Below the pieces are notes generated by a model. The model had not been told where the DNA came from. It did not search any database and saw nothing but the letters and a program-made list of their open reading frames with translations. A stretch of DNA of 64,000 nucleotides, from assembly GCF_001426345.1 (NCBI RefSeq), contig NZ_LMEM01000013.1, positions 186,001 to 250,000 on the forward strand, written 5' to 3'. The DNA comes from Devosia sp. Root436. Lineage in GTDB: Bacteria > Pseudomonadota > Alphaproteobacteria > Rhizobiales > Devosiaceae. The position numbers and the translations under genes were made by a program. Shown piece by piece: positions 1 through 8,815 of the stretch; the stretch's first letter is position 1, and each line of letters starts with the position of its first letter.

Positions 1-1
1 C

Positions 2-67
2 GGGCTGTCGCTGGTGCTGGCGCCCGCCGACGTGTTTTCCATGGCGGTGACGGGAGTGGCCCAATGA
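2..67 (+). CDS. C-terminal end of a TauE/SafE-type sulfite exporter (partial)
   Basis: Only the last 21 codons are in the window; they read as a small hydrophobic and Ala-rich tail ending AVTGVAQ. The stop overlaps the ATG of the next gene (ATGA). TIGR02186 proteins are commonly encoded directly after a TauE/SafE permease, so the assignment rests mainly on the neighbour and on the tail. The identity is inference. Confidence 0.45.
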   Translation, partial: GLSLVLAPADVFSMAVTGVAQ

Positions 68-825
68 GCCGGCTGCTGCTGCTGGTGGTGGCATTTGTCC
101 TGGCGGCCGCTCCGGCCCGCGCCGAACGGCTGGTGTCGCAGGTCTCCAACGAGACCATCGAGATCACGTCCAGCTTTTCGGGCGAACGCATGAATTTCTT
201 CGGCACCATCATTCCCGATGCCGGCTCCGAGGATAAATTCGTCACCGGCCCGTTCCATGTCGTGGTGGTCGTGTTGGGGCCGACACAGAACCGCGTTGCG
301 CGTCAGATGAGCAATGTCTTCGGCGTCTGGCTCAATACTGATCAGGTCGAATTCAGCAATTTTCCCAGCTACTTCCATGTGCTGTCGAGCGGACGGCTGA
401 CCGATATTACCGATATCACGACGCTCACCACCAATCTCATCCTGCCCGAATCCCACACCCTGGCGGCCAATAGCGCCGACTGGTGGAAGAGCGCCATATT
501 CGGCCGCGAACTGGTGCGGCTGATGACCGAGGAGGGCCTGTTCGGGGTGCAGGAGAATGGCGTCAACTTCCCGGCGGACAACTTCTATTCGGCGCGGCTG
601 ACCCTGCCCAGCAACGCCCCGCCTGGCCCCTATATCGCCCTGACCTATGTGTTCAAGGACGGCCAGATCATCGCCCGCAAGTCCGAGGGCTTCGCGGTGC
701 GCAAGATCGGCTTCGAGCGCTTCCTGGCGCTGTCGGCGGTGCAGCAGCCGTTCCTCTACGGTCTGGTCTGCGTGGTCCTGGCGCTGTTCACCGGCTGGCT
801 CGGTGGCGTGCTGTTCAAGCGCTGA
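64..825 (+). CDS. TIGR02186 family membrane-anchored protein
   Basis: This 253-aa protein has an N-terminal signal peptide (about residues 1-20, ending APARA), a mostly beta-type extracytoplasmic domain, and one C-terminal transmembrane helix (about residues 228-250) followed by a short basic tail. That architecture and length match the alphaproteobacterial TIGR02186 family, whose function is unknown. Its start overlaps the stop of the upstream exporter gene, so the two are probably translated together. The usual inference is an accessory role for the exporter at the periplasmic face of the membrane. Confidence 0.8.
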   Translation: MSRLLLLVVAFVLAAAPARAERLVSQVSNETIEITSSFSGERMNFFGTIIPDAGSEDKFVTGPFHVVVVVLGPTQNRVARQMSNVFGVWLNTDQVEFSNFPSYFHVLSSGRLTDITDITTLTTNLILPESHTLAANSADWWKSAIFGRELVRLMTEEGLFGVQENGVNFPADNFYSARLTLPSNAPPGPYIALTYVFKDGQIIARKSEGFAVRKIGFERFLALSAVQQPFLYGLVCVVLALFTGWLGGVLFKR

Positions 826-832
826 GTTGGCA

Positions 833-1540
833 CTATCCCCGCACCAGCCGCTTCGGGCTGACGGGATAAGTGCGGTCTCTCCCCAACATCGTGACTTCGA
901 CCGACGGCCAGTTTAGCAGGCCGAAAAAGGCCGGGGATAAGATATTGAGCGACCCCGTGGAGGCCCCGTAGGCGGGGAGGATCATCAGCCTGCTATCGTG
1001 GACGAAGCAGGGGCGGCGGGTCGAGCGGCCCTGGAAATACACATGCGCCGCCGGGTGCAGGTGACCGGCCACAAGGCCCGCAATGCCGCGCTCCGGCTCA
1101 TGCGTGAAGGTCAATCCGGCCAGTTCCAGCCGGGGCAGGCAGGAGCCGCCGATGGCGTGCGGTGCCGGATCGTGATTGCCGGAAAGCCAGATGCACTCGG
1201 CCATTTCGGTGACTGCATCGAGTCGCATCCGGTCCGAATTCGTTAGCAGACTGCTAGCATCGGCGCGATGGAACGTGTCTCCGAGCGAGAGCAATCGGGC
1301 CGCCCCGGTGCGCCGCAGATCGGCTTCGAGGCGTGCCAGCGTCATGCCGGTATCGTAGGGCGGCAGCATCTGCCCGCGCCGGGCGAAGCTCGCCATCTTT
1401 TCGAAATGCAGGTCGGCAACCAGGAGCGTCCGTTGGCTGTGCCAATAGAGCGCGCCAGAGGGCAGGGGTTCGAAATTATGGCCGGCAAAGCGCAAGATCG
1501 GCGTCTCGGTGACCTCGGCTATTCTTGTTAGACTACTCAA
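833..1540 (-). CDS. pdeM: Ligase-associated DNA damage response endonuclease PdeM
   Basis: The protein is 235 aa and is a calcineurin-like metallophosphoesterase. Visible metal-site motifs are VADLHFEK near residue 41, LGDTFHR, SGNHDP and a C-terminal GHLHPA. PdeM proteins cluster with an Lhr-type helicase and often with an ATP-dependent DNA ligase and an exonuclease. Here the helicase gene lies just upstream on the same strand, 73 bp away, but no ligase or exonuclease is in view. The longest frame begins at a TTG at 1540; no better ATG precedes the conserved AGHNFEPL region, so that start is provisional. The exact substrate of the nuclease is not known. Confidence 0.88.
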   Translation of the reverse strand: MSSLTRIAEVTETPILRFAGHNFEPLPSGALYWHSQRTLLVADLHFEKMASFARRGQMLPPYDTGMTLARLEADLRRTGAARLLSLGDTFHRADASSLLTNSDRMRLDAVTEMAECIWLSGNHDPAPHAIGGSCLPRLELAGLTFTHEPERGIAGLVAGHLHPAAHVYFQGRSTRRPCFVHDSRLMILPAYGASTGSLNILSPAFFGLLNWPSVEVTMLGRDRTYPVSPKRLVRG

Positions 1541-1563
1541 TCGTCCCAGCTCTGCCCGAAGGC

Positions 1564-1612
1564 CCCCTCACCCGACCCCGACGGGTCGACCTCTCCCCCA
1601 AAGGGAGAGGTG
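1564..1612. repeat. Short palindromic intergenic repeat
   Basis: The 73-bp gap between the helicase and pdeM genes is filled by a C-rich repeat containing a hairpin with 8-bp arms (CCTCTCCC and GGGAGAGG). The same motif occurs in the longer repeats near 4119 and 19349, so this looks like a short member of the same intergenic repeat family. It may also act as a processing site between the two genes. Confidence 0.6.
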
Positions 1613-1613
1613 G

Positions 1614-4097
1614 CTAGCGCCCGAGGGCTTCCCGCATCAATTCATCTGCCGCGTCAGCCATAGCCGATTCGCGGCCCTCGCCGAAAATCGGCTCCTTGCC
1701 GATATCGAGCATGACGGGCACGGCCAGCGGCGAGATTTGCGCCAGGGGCTGGTGGACGATGTGGCCACAAATGCGCGCCAGCATATCGCCCAGCCGTTCG
1801 ATATCGAGCAGGCCGCGGGCGGCGTCGCGACGGGTCGCCTGGATGAGGATATGGTCGGGCTCGTGCTGGTAGAGCACGTCATAGATGAGGTCGGAACTCA
1901 TGGTGATCTGGCGGCCGGACTTTTCCTTGCCGGGGTGACGGCGCTCGATGAGGCCGGAGATGATGGCGCAGTTGCGGAAGGTGCGCTTCATCAGGGCGGA
2001 TTCGTCGAGCCAGGCTTCGAGATCGTCGCCCAGCATGTCCTCGGAAAAGAGGTCGTCGAGCGACAGCCTGTTGGTGCGGATCAGGGCGGAGAGATCGCCC
2101 AGTCCCCAGATGGCGAGCGCATATTCGGAGGCGACGAAGCCGAGCGGGCGGGCGCGTTCGCGTTCGAGCCGGCGGGTGAGCAGCATGCCCAGCGTCTGGT
2201 GGGCCAGCCTTCCCTCGAAGGGGTAGCAGACCAGGTAATTGTGGGCGCCGCGCGGGAAGGTTTCGACGAGCAGGCTGTCGCGCTTGGGCAGGACCGAGAT
2301 GTCGCGCTGCAGGCGGAGCCACATTTCCACCTGTTCGGGCAGTTTCTTCCACTCCTCGGGACTGTCCATGATGCGGCGGACGCGCTCGGCCAGATAGGTC
2401 GAGAGCGGGAATTTGCCGCCCATATAGGAGGGGATCTTGGGATTGCTGGCCTGGGCGCGGGAGACGAAGGCCTCATTGTCGCGCATGCCCTCGAAGGCGA
2501 CGATTTCGCCGCCGAACATGAAGGTATCACCCGGCAGCAGCGTGCCGAAGAAATATTCCTCCATCTCGCCCAGGACGCGCCCGCCGGCTCCGATCGGGCT
2601 GTTGCTCTGGCCTTTCTTGAGCCCGCGCGGGCGGATGAGGCGGACCCGCACCATGGGCTCCTCGATAATGGTGCCGATATTGAGCCTATATTGCTGGACC
2701 ACCTGCGCATTGGCGACGCGCCATTTGCCGTCCCCGGTGGGCTTGAGGCGGGCATAGCGCTCATAGGCGCGCAGGGCATAGCCGCCGGTGGCGACGAAAT
2801 CGAGCACCCGGTCGAATTGCCCGCGCTCTATGTCGCGATAGGGCCAGGCGTGGCGGATTTCGTCATAGAGATCTTCGGCGGCGAAGGGACCGGCGCAGGC
2901 CATGCCGAGAATGTGCTGGGCCAGGACGTCATAGCCGCCCGAAACCGGGTCTTCGCTGTCCTGATGGTTTTCGGCCACGGCTTCGAGCGCAGCTTCGCAT
3001 TCGAGCACTTCGAAGCGGTTGGAGGGGACCAGCACGGCCTTGGAGGGCTCGTCGAGCCGGTGATTGGCGCGGCCGATGCGCTGCAGCATGCGCGAACTGC
3101 CCTTGGGCGCGCCGACCTGCACGACCAGATCGACGTCCCCCCAGTCGATGCCGAGATCGAGGGTGGAGGTGCAGACCACGGCCTTGAGATTGCCCGCCAC
3201 CATGGCGCTTTCCACCTTGCGCCGCTGCTCGACCGAGAGCGAGCCGTGATGTAGGGCAATCGGCAGCATGTCGTCGTTCACCGCCCACAGGCCCTGGAAC
3301 AGCATCTCGGCCTGGCTGCGCGTATTGACGAAGAGCAGCGTGGTCTTGTGCCGCTTGATGACCTCGTAGAGGTCGCGATGGGCGTAATTGGCCGAGTGGC
3401 CGGCCCAGGGCAGGCGCTGCTCGGTTTCAAGGATTTCGAGCACCGGCGGGGCGCCGCCCGAGGCGGTGAGCAGGTGGGTGGGCTTGTCCGGCACGGGCCT
3501 GGCAATCCAGTCGCGCAACAGATCCGGCCGGGCGACCGTGGCGCTGAGGGCGGTGATCTGCAGGTTCGGCGCCAGCCGGGCAATGCGGGCCAAAGCGAGG
3601 GACAGAAGTTCGCCGCGCTTGGAGGTGACCAGAGCGTGCAATTCATCCAGCACGATGCGGCGGAGCGAACCGAAGAACAGCTCGGCATGGGGATGGCTGA
3701 TGAGCAGGCACAGCTGCTCGGGCGTGGTCAGCAGGATATGGGGCGGCTTGCTGCGCTGGCGCGCGCGCTTGGATGCGGGTGTATCGCCGGTGCGGGTTTC
3801 GGCCGTGATCTTGAGGCCCATTTCGAGAATGGGGGCATTGAGATTGCGCTGCACGTCCACCGCCAGTGCCTTGAGAGGGGAAATGTAGAGCGTGTGGAGG
3901 CCGTCGAACTTGCCTTCGGCGAGATCGGTCAGGGTGGGCAGGAACCCGGCCAGCGTCTTGCCGGCGCCGGTGGGGGCGATGAGCAAAGCCGAGGCGCCGG
4001 CCTGCCAGGAGGCGAGCACGTCGAGCTGGTGCTGGCGGGGCGACCAGGTCTTGCGGGCGAACCAGTCCGATATGATGGGGTTTAGATGTGCGGTCAT
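1614..4097 (-). CDS. Ligase-associated DNA damage response DEXH-box helicase (Lhr-like)
   Basis: The protein is 827 aa from the ATG at 4097 (MTAHLNPIISDWF). The frame stays open upstream to 4196, but those extra codons are repeat DNA and are excluded. Superfamily 2 motifs are clear: Q-region WSPRQHQLDVL, Walker A APTGAGKT, motif Ia ISPLKALAVDV, a DELHAL box (DEXH), SAT as SALSATVA, and motif VI QRIGRANHR. A long C-terminal region typical of Lhr-core/DEXH helicases follows. It forms a leftward unit with pdeM. Such helicases are thought to translocate on single-stranded DNA during repair. Confidence 0.9.
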   Translation of the reverse strand: MTAHLNPIISDWFARKTWSPRQHQLDVLASWQAGASALLIAPTGAGKTLAGFLPTLTDLAEGKFDGLHTLYISPLKALAVDVQRNLNAPILEMGLKITAETRTGDTPASKRARQRSKPPHILLTTPEQLCLLISHPHAELFFGSLRRIVLDELHALVTSKRGELLSLALARIARLAPNLQITALSATVARPDLLRDWIARPVPDKPTHLLTASGGAPPVLEILETEQRLPWAGHSANYAHRDLYEVIKRHKTTLLFVNTRSQAEMLFQGLWAVNDDMLPIALHHGSLSVEQRRKVESAMVAGNLKAVVCTSTLDLGIDWGDVDLVVQVGAPKGSSRMLQRIGRANHRLDEPSKAVLVPSNRFEVLECEAALEAVAENHQDSEDPVSGGYDVLAQHILGMACAGPFAAEDLYDEIRHAWPYRDIERGQFDRVLDFVATGGYALRAYERYARLKPTGDGKWRVANAQVVQQYRLNIGTIIEEPMVRVRLIRPRGLKKGQSNSPIGAGGRVLGEMEEYFFGTLLPGDTFMFGGEIVAFEGMRDNEAFVSRAQASNPKIPSYMGGKFPLSTYLAERVRRIMDSPEEWKKLPEQVEMWLRLQRDISVLPKRDSLLVETFPRGAHNYLVCYPFEGRLAHQTLGMLLTRRLERERARPLGFVASEYALAIWGLGDLSALIRTNRLSLDDLFSEDMLGDDLEAWLDESALMKRTFRNCAIISGLIERRHPGKEKSGRQITMSSDLIYDVLYQHEPDHILIQATRRDAARGLLDIERLGDMLARICGHIVHQPLAQISPLAVPVMLDIGKEPIFGEGRESAMADAADELMREALGR

Positions 4098-4118
4098 CTT
4101 CGCCCGGCCACCATGCCT

Positions 4119-4270
4119 CCCCTCTCCCCTTGAGGGAGAGGGTGGTTCGTCCGCGTCCAGCGGAAGAACCGGGTGAGGGGTTCTGCGCCATCCCATGCTT
4201 CAATGCTCTTGGATAGCTCCATACCCCTCATCCGCCCTTCGGGCACCTTCTCCCTCAAGGGGAGAAGGGG
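4119..4270. repeat. Composite palindromic repeat, copy A
   Basis: A 152-bp intergenic element made of two C-rich hairpins (the left one CCCTCTCCCCTTGAGGGAG, the right one with CTTCTCCC and GGGGAGAAG arms) around a smaller stem (TCCGCGTCCAGCGGA) and a spacer. A second copy with the same order of parts lies at 19349-19496. It sits directly upstream of the helicase gene and upstream of the DUF6460 gene. This is the architecture of Rhizobiales palindromic intergenic elements. Confidence 0.75.
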
Positions 4271-4387
4271 AAGCGGCGTGTGGGGGACGGTCAGAGTCAC
4301 ATTTGAACGCGCGCTGGACACCAAGCACCTTCTGCAAATCGGCAAACACCCTATATGATCCCCCAGGACCACAACAGGGAGGCCTGC

Positions 4388-4678
4388 ATGACCGACCAAC
4401 CCCAGACCGCGACGCGGCGTTCCGGTATCGAGCGCTTCTTCGGCGGCCATCCGATCAACGTCATCATCAAGCTCGCTTTCATTTCGCTGCTGGTCGGCTT
4501 CGTCATGAGCGTCTTCGGCGTCAACGTGCAGGGCGTCATCCGCGGCGCCATCAGCCTGCTCCGCGAAACGCTGCGCGACGGGTTTGGCCTGTTCCGCAAT
4601 ATAGGTTTCTACATCCTGACCGGCGCGGCTCTGGTTGTGCCCGTCTGGCTGCTCATCCGGCTCAGCAAGGCCCGCTGA
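4388..4678 (+). CDS. DUF6460 family small membrane protein
   Basis: The protein is 96 aa, from an ATG at 4388 preceded by a CAGGGAGG ribosome site. It has a short polar N-terminus and two hydrophobic segments (about residues 24-46 and 70-92), so it should be an integral membrane protein with both helices near full membrane length. The sequence fits DUF6460, seen in Devosia and relatives; no function is known. Its stop overlaps the ATG of the next gene (TGATG), which suggests coupling. Confidence 0.72.
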   Translation: MTDQPQTATRRSGIERFFGGHPINVIIKLAFISLLVGFVMSVFGVNVQGVIRGAISLLRETLRDGFGLFRNIGFYILTGAALVVPVWLLIRLSKAR

Positions 4679-5349
4679 TGGCGCCCGAGCACCTGCATCT
4701 GACGCCGCAACAGGCGCTGGCGCGGCTGGTGCCGCATATTCTCGAACTGGAAAGTCAGGCGCATCGCCGCATTGCCATTGGCATTGCCGGCGGGCCGGGA
4801 TCAGGCAAATCGACGCTGGCGGCGGAACTCGTGACCATGCTCAACGCCGTCCATCCCGGCAGCGCTGCGCTGGTGCCGATGGATGGCTTCCATATGAAGC
4901 ATGCCAAGCTCGAAGCCATGGGGCAGGTGGATTACAAGGGCGCGCCGCATACCTTCGAGGGGGCGGATTTCGTCAGCTTCCTCCACCACCTCAAGACGGC
5001 GAAAGACGCGGTCAGCGGGCCCGGCTATTCGCGCAAGATCGAGGACACGGTGGACGACGCCTTCACCGTGCAGCCCGAAGTACGCATGCTGGTGGTCGAG
5101 GGCAATTACCTGCTGCTGACCGAAGGGCCCTGGGCCGGGGTGAGGCCGCTGCTGGATTATGCGGTGTTCATCGATGTGGAGCGGGAACTGGTAAAAGCGC
5201 GGCTGCTCAGGCGCCATGGCGCGGAAGGGCTGTTCACCGAGGAGCGCAACCGGGCGCATATCGAGCGGAACGACCTGCCGAATTACGATCTGGTATGCCT
5301 GTCCCAGGACCGGGCGGACGTGGTGATCAGCCTGGCCGTGGAGGCCTAG
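4678..5349 (+). CDS. Nucleoside/sugar kinase of the uridine kinase-phosphoribulokinase fold
   Basis: The protein is 223 aa. A P-loop GGPGSGKST is near residue 42, followed by the PMDGFHM motif typical of the uridine kinase/pantothenate kinase/phosphoribulokinase group, and VVEGNYLLL as the Walker B strand. Length and motifs fit the 'nucleoside/nucleotide kinase family' proteins of Rhizobiales, some of which phosphorylate fructose or related sugars. The substrate is not determined by the sequence. It starts inside the stop of the DUF6460 gene. Its own stop shares bases with the stop of the convergent sigma factor gene. Confidence 0.8.
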   Translation: MAPEHLHLTPQQALARLVPHILELESQAHRRIAIGIAGGPGSGKSTLAAELVTMLNAVHPGSAALVPMDGFHMKHAKLEAMGQVDYKGAPHTFEGADFVSFLHHLKTAKDAVSGPGYSRKIEDTVDDAFTVQPEVRMLVVEGNYLLLTEGPWAGVRPLLDYAVFIDVERELVKARLLRRHGAEGLFTEERNRAHIERNDLPNYDLVCLSQDRADVVISLAVEA

Positions 5350-6551
5350 CTTTTCAACGCCCTGAGCCGCCGCCCAATGAACCGCCGCTCCGCCTCCTGC
5401 GTCGTCATGGCCAGCGCAGCCTCATAGGCATTCCGAGCCTCATCCATCCGCCCCAGCCGCCGCAGCAGGTCCGCCCTTGCGGCATGCCAGAGGCGGTAGT
5501 CGTTCATCTCCAATCCGTCGATCAGCGCCAGCCCTGTTTCCGGGCCGTCGCGCATGGCCACTGCCACGGCGCGATTGAGGTCGACGATGGGCGATGGATC
5601 GATGCGCACCAGCAGGTCGTATAAGGCAACGATGCGTGGCCAGTCGCTGCCCCCGGCGGTGTGGCAGGCGGCGATGGCGGCCTGCACGGAATAGAGGCTG
5701 AAGCGCCCGGCCAGCACCTGCCGGACCAGCATCTGCCCCTCGGCGATCTGGGCATGGTTCCACAGCGTCCGGTCCTGCTCGTCGAGCGGCACGATCTCGC
5801 CATCGGCGACGCGGGCGGCGCGGCGGGCATCGTGCAGCAGCATCAGGGCAAGCAGGCCCGTCGCCTCCGGCTCTTCGATCAGCTTACCGAGCAGGCGCGC
5901 CAGCCGGATCGCTTCGGCGCACAGGTCGGTGCGCAGGGGTGTTGCGCCGGACGAGGCCAGGTAGCCTTCGTTGAAGACGAGATAGATCACCTGCAGAACG
6001 GTCTCGATACGGTCGGGCAGTTCCGCCGGTCCCGGCACGGCATAGGGGATGCCGGCATCGCGGATCTTGGCCTTGGCGCGCACGATGCGCTGGGCGATGG
6101 TCACCGGCTTGGTGAGATAGGCGGTGGCGATTTCCTCGGTGGTGAGGCCGCAAATCTCGCGCAGGGTCAGCGCCACCTGCGCATCGGGCGCCAATGCCGG
6201 ATGGCAGCAGGTGAAGATCAGGCGGAGCTGGTCATCGGCGATAGCGGGTGCGTCGTTATCCTCGGGCAAGGCGGCCAGCTCGATCTGCTGTTCCAGCTCG
6301 GCGCTGGCAGCGTTGAACCGGGCCTCGCGGCGGATGCGGTCGATGGCCTTGAAGCGCCCGGCCGAGACCAGCCAGGCGCGCGGATTGTCCGGCACGCCCC
6401 TCTCGGGCCAGCTATCGAGGGCGGCGAGCCAGGCATCGTGCAGGGCTTCCTCGGCCCGCTCGAAGCCGCCGAGCAGGCGGATCAGCGTCGCCAATACGCG
6501 CGGCGCTTCGGCGCGATAGACGGCCTCGATGGCGGCCCTGGCGTCGTTCAC
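5346..6551 (-). CDS. ECF42-type RNA polymerase sigma factor
   Basis: The protein is 401 aa. The N-terminal region 2 (EEALHDAWLAALDSWPERG, NPRAWLVSAGRFKAIDRIRR) and region 4 (LREICGLTTEEIATAY) make a complete ECF sigma factor. A roughly 200-aa C-terminal helical DUF6596 extension follows, which marks the ECF42 group. These sigma factors lack a membrane anti-sigma factor and are paired with a DGPF-motif protein, which is exactly what lies upstream here, overlapping by 4 bp. The gene ends tail to tail with the kinase gene. The stimulus is unknown. Confidence 0.92.
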   Translation of the reverse strand: MNDARAAIEAVYRAEAPRVLATLIRLLGGFERAEEALHDAWLAALDSWPERGVPDNPRAWLVSAGRFKAIDRIRREARFNAASAELEQQIELAALPEDNDAPAIADDQLRLIFTCCHPALAPDAQVALTLREICGLTTEEIATAYLTKPVTIAQRIVRAKAKIRDAGIPYAVPGPAELPDRIETVLQVIYLVFNEGYLASSGATPLRTDLCAEAIRLARLLGKLIEEPEATGLLALMLLHDARRAARVADGEIVPLDEQDRTLWNHAQIAEGQMLVRQVLAGRFSLYSVQAAIAACHTAGGSDWPRIVALYDLLVRIDPSPIVDLNRAVAVAMRDGPETGLALIDGLEMNDYRLWHAARADLLRRLGRMDEARNAYEAALAMTTQEAERRFIGRRLRALKS

Positions 6552-6889
6552 ATCACCGGCCGTACTTCGACGCAGCCGATGCGGGCCAGCGGGATGTTGG
6601 CGCCGATCCGCATGGCCTCGTTAAGGTCGGCCGCCTCGATCAGGATGAAGCCGGCCACCTGCTCCTTGAGCTCGGCGAAAGGGCCGTCGGTGGCACTCAT
6701 CCTGCCATTGCGCAGGCGGACGGTGGTGGCCGTATCGGGCGACATCAGCGCCTCGGCGGCAATGAAATGGCCCTGGCGCTGCAGTTCGCGATCGTATTCG
6801 GCCGAGTCCTTGACCAGTTGCGCCCATTCGGCCGGCGGCAGCGTGTCGGGCAGGGTGGTGTCGAAGCAGACGAGGCAGAGATAGCGCAT
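6548..6889 (-). CDS. YciI-like DGPF-domain protein, partner of the ECF42 sigma factor
   Basis: The protein is 113 aa from the ATG at 6889 (MRYLCLVCFDTT). The family motif DGPF is present (ATDGPFAELKEQVAGF). YciI-like proteins have a ferredoxin-like dimeric fold. In ECF42 loci a DGPF protein is co-encoded with the sigma factor, with a still unclear sensory or enzymatic role. Translation of the sigma factor is probably coupled through the ATGA overlap at 6548-6551. The frame is open upstream to 7120, but that stretch runs through a palindromic repeat and is not coding. Confidence 0.88.
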   Translation of the reverse strand: MRYLCLVCFDTTLPDTLPPAEWAQLVKDSAEYDRELQRQGHFIAAEALMSPDTATTVRLRNGRMSATDGPFAELKEQVAGFILIEAADLNEAMRIGANIPLARIGCVEVRPVM

Positions 6890-6965
6890 GGAATGATCCT
6901 CCGATTGTGGTTGTACCGGAAGCTGGTCGAATGGCGAGAGGCGGATTCGACATCGTCCATCCACC

Positions 6966-6993
6966 CGTCGTTCCCGCTTTCGCGGGAATGACG
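6966..6993. repeat. REP-like short palindrome
   Basis: The hairpin has arms TTCCCGC and GCGGGAA with CGTC/GACG flanks and lies between the DGPF gene and the histidine kinase gene. This is the common alphaproteobacterial REP core (CGTCATTCCCGC...). It could also reduce read-through from the kinase gene into the sigma factor operon. Confidence 0.65.
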
Positions 6994-7022
6994 CGGTGGA
7001 GGAGGATGGGGCACCGGTCTGA

Positions 7023-8645
7023 TCAGCCCACGCGCTTGGCCGGGCTGCGGCTCTGGTTGGCGAGGCCGCTGATGGCAGCGCGCAGGGCCGCGGGCTTGAC
7101 CGGCTTGGTGACCACGGCAATGCCGCGGTCCTCGGCCAGCGCGCGCACGGCCGGGCTGCGATCTGCCGTCACCAAAGCCGCCGGCAGGTGGCCGCCCAGA
7201 TTGTGCCGCAGCCACTCGATGGCATCGAGCCCGGAGGTCTGGTCGAGGTGGTAGTCCATCAGCACCAGGTCGGGATACCAGCCTTCGAGCAGCCGCTCGC
7301 GGTCGATCTGCTTGAGCGACAGCGCGCTGCGCACGTCGCAGCCCCAGTGGCGCAGTAGGCCCTCCATGGCTTCGATGATGGCGCGCTCGTTATCGACGCA
7401 CAGCACCTTGAGTCCCAGCGTGCCGAAGCTGGTTTCGGTGGGCGCGACGCTGGCTTCGGGCGTGGCGCGGATGGTGCGCGTAGCGGGCAGGAACAGGGAA
7501 AAGCGCGAGCCGCGGCCTTCGAGGCTGTCGAGTTCGAGCGTCAGCCCGAGCGCCGTCACCAGGCGCTGCACGATGGAGAGTCCCAGCCCCAGTCCCTGCG
7601 CCATGCGGGCGCCGCGTTCGAGCCGGGAAAATTCAGCGAACAGCAGCCGGTGCTGGTCGCGGTTGAAGCCGATGCCGGTATCGATCACGTCGAGCCGCAT
7701 GCGGTTGCCGCGCCGGCGCAGACCCACCAGCACCTTGCCGCCGGGCTGGGTATATTTGATGGCGTTGGAGACCAGGTTCTGCACGATGCGGCCCACCAGC
7801 ATGCGGTCCACCATCACGGTGGCATCGCTATCCACGATGCGCAGCGAGATGCTGCGCTCGCGCGCCAGGGGGCCGAATTCCACCTCGATCTTCTTGAGCA
7901 GGTCTCGCCCCGCCACCGGCGCCGGCGCCGGCTTCAGAGCGCCGCTGTCGATGCGCGAAATGTCGAGCAGCGCCCCCATAATGTCCTCGACCGCGGTGAG
8001 TGAGGCCTCGATGGAATTGGCGAGATCGGCCAGCCCGGTCGATTTCGCCCGCTCGATCAGTGTCGAGGTATAGAGGCGGGCGGCATTGAGCGGCTGCAGC
8101 AGGTCATGGCTGGCGGCGGCGAGAAACCGCGTCTTGTCGTGGTTGGCGGCATCGGCCTTGGCGCGAGCGCTTTCGAGTTCAGAATTGACCCTGGTCAGCG
8201 CTGCGGTGCGCTCCTCCACCCGCTCTTCCAGCGACTGGTTCATGCCCTCCAGTTCGTGCTCGGCCCGCACCCGCGCCGTCACGTCGGAAAAGCTGATGAC
8301 CAGCCCGCCATCGGGCAGGCGGCTCGAATGAAATTCCAGCATCTGCCCGGCATTGCCCAGGCGCTGGGTCACCGTGGTCGGCGAAGCGGTGAGCAGGTTG
8401 ATGCGCTCGATGGCCAGCCGCGCCGCGTCCCCGGGGCCGAAATCGCCCCGGTCGCCCAGGAAGAGCGCGATGTCGAACAGCGGCGTGCCCTGCCGGGTCA
8501 GGGCGACGGGCAGCATCAGCAGCGTATTGTAGCGGCTGTTCGAGGTGACCAGATGCAGGCCGGCATCGAATACGGCGATGCCCTGCGGAATGTGGTCGAT
8601 CGCCTGCCTCAGGCTGGTATCGGCGGCGTGCTTGTGGGCGGCCAT
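7023..8645 (-). CDS. Hybrid sensor histidine kinase/response regulator with N-terminal PAS domain
   Basis: The protein is 540 aa from the ATG at 8645 (MAAHKHAADTSL). The order is: a PAS-like domain (IDHIPQGIAVFDAGLHLVTS), a coiled-coil linker, an H-box FLAAASHDLLQPLNA, an ATPase domain with N-box VQNLVSNAIKYTQPG and G-boxes DTGIGF and GLGLGLS, then a C-terminal receiver with phospho-acceptor Asp in LVLMDYHLD and Lys in VVTKPVK. No transmembrane segment is seen, so it is probably cytoplasmic. Its partner is not adjacent; the nearest regulator gene (9526) has a degenerate receiver. The signal is unknown. Confidence 0.88.
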   Translation of the reverse strand: MAAHKHAADTSLRQAIDHIPQGIAVFDAGLHLVTSNSRYNTLLMLPVALTRQGTPLFDIALFLGDRGDFGPGDAARLAIERINLLTASPTTVTQRLGNAGQMLEFHSSRLPDGGLVISFSDVTARVRAEHELEGMNQSLEERVEERTAALTRVNSELESARAKADAANHDKTRFLAAASHDLLQPLNAARLYTSTLIERAKSTGLADLANSIEASLTAVEDIMGALLDISRIDSGALKPAPAPVAGRDLLKKIEVEFGPLARERSISLRIVDSDATVMVDRMLVGRIVQNLVSNAIKYTQPGGKVLVGLRRRGNRMRLDVIDTGIGFNRDQHRLLFAEFSRLERGARMAQGLGLGLSIVQRLVTALGLTLELDSLEGRGSRFSLFLPATRTIRATPEASVAPTETSFGTLGLKVLCVDNERAIIEAMEGLLRHWGCDVRSALSLKQIDRERLLEGWYPDLVLMDYHLDQTSGLDAIEWLRHNLGGHLPAALVTADRSPAVRALAEDRGIAVVTKPVKPAALRAAISGLANQSRSPAKRVG

Positions 8646-8815
8646 AGGGCTTGCAGTCCTGGTTCTCCGGCGCGCTGGGACTATCGGCCCGCCGCCAAAC
8701 CTGCGCAAGACCTACTCTGGACCCATTGCTTTTCCCAGCCGGGTCATCAATCCTCGGCCTCCGCCTGTCGCGCGGCCGTGTCAGCAAGAACGGATCACTA
8801 GAAGAGGGTTAGGCC

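Noticed and set aside
1509-3254. A 581-aa plus-strand frame opposite the helicase gene
   Set aside because: The minus-strand frame carries all helicase motifs. The plus frame shows no motif and is typical of antisense shadows in GC-rich DNA.
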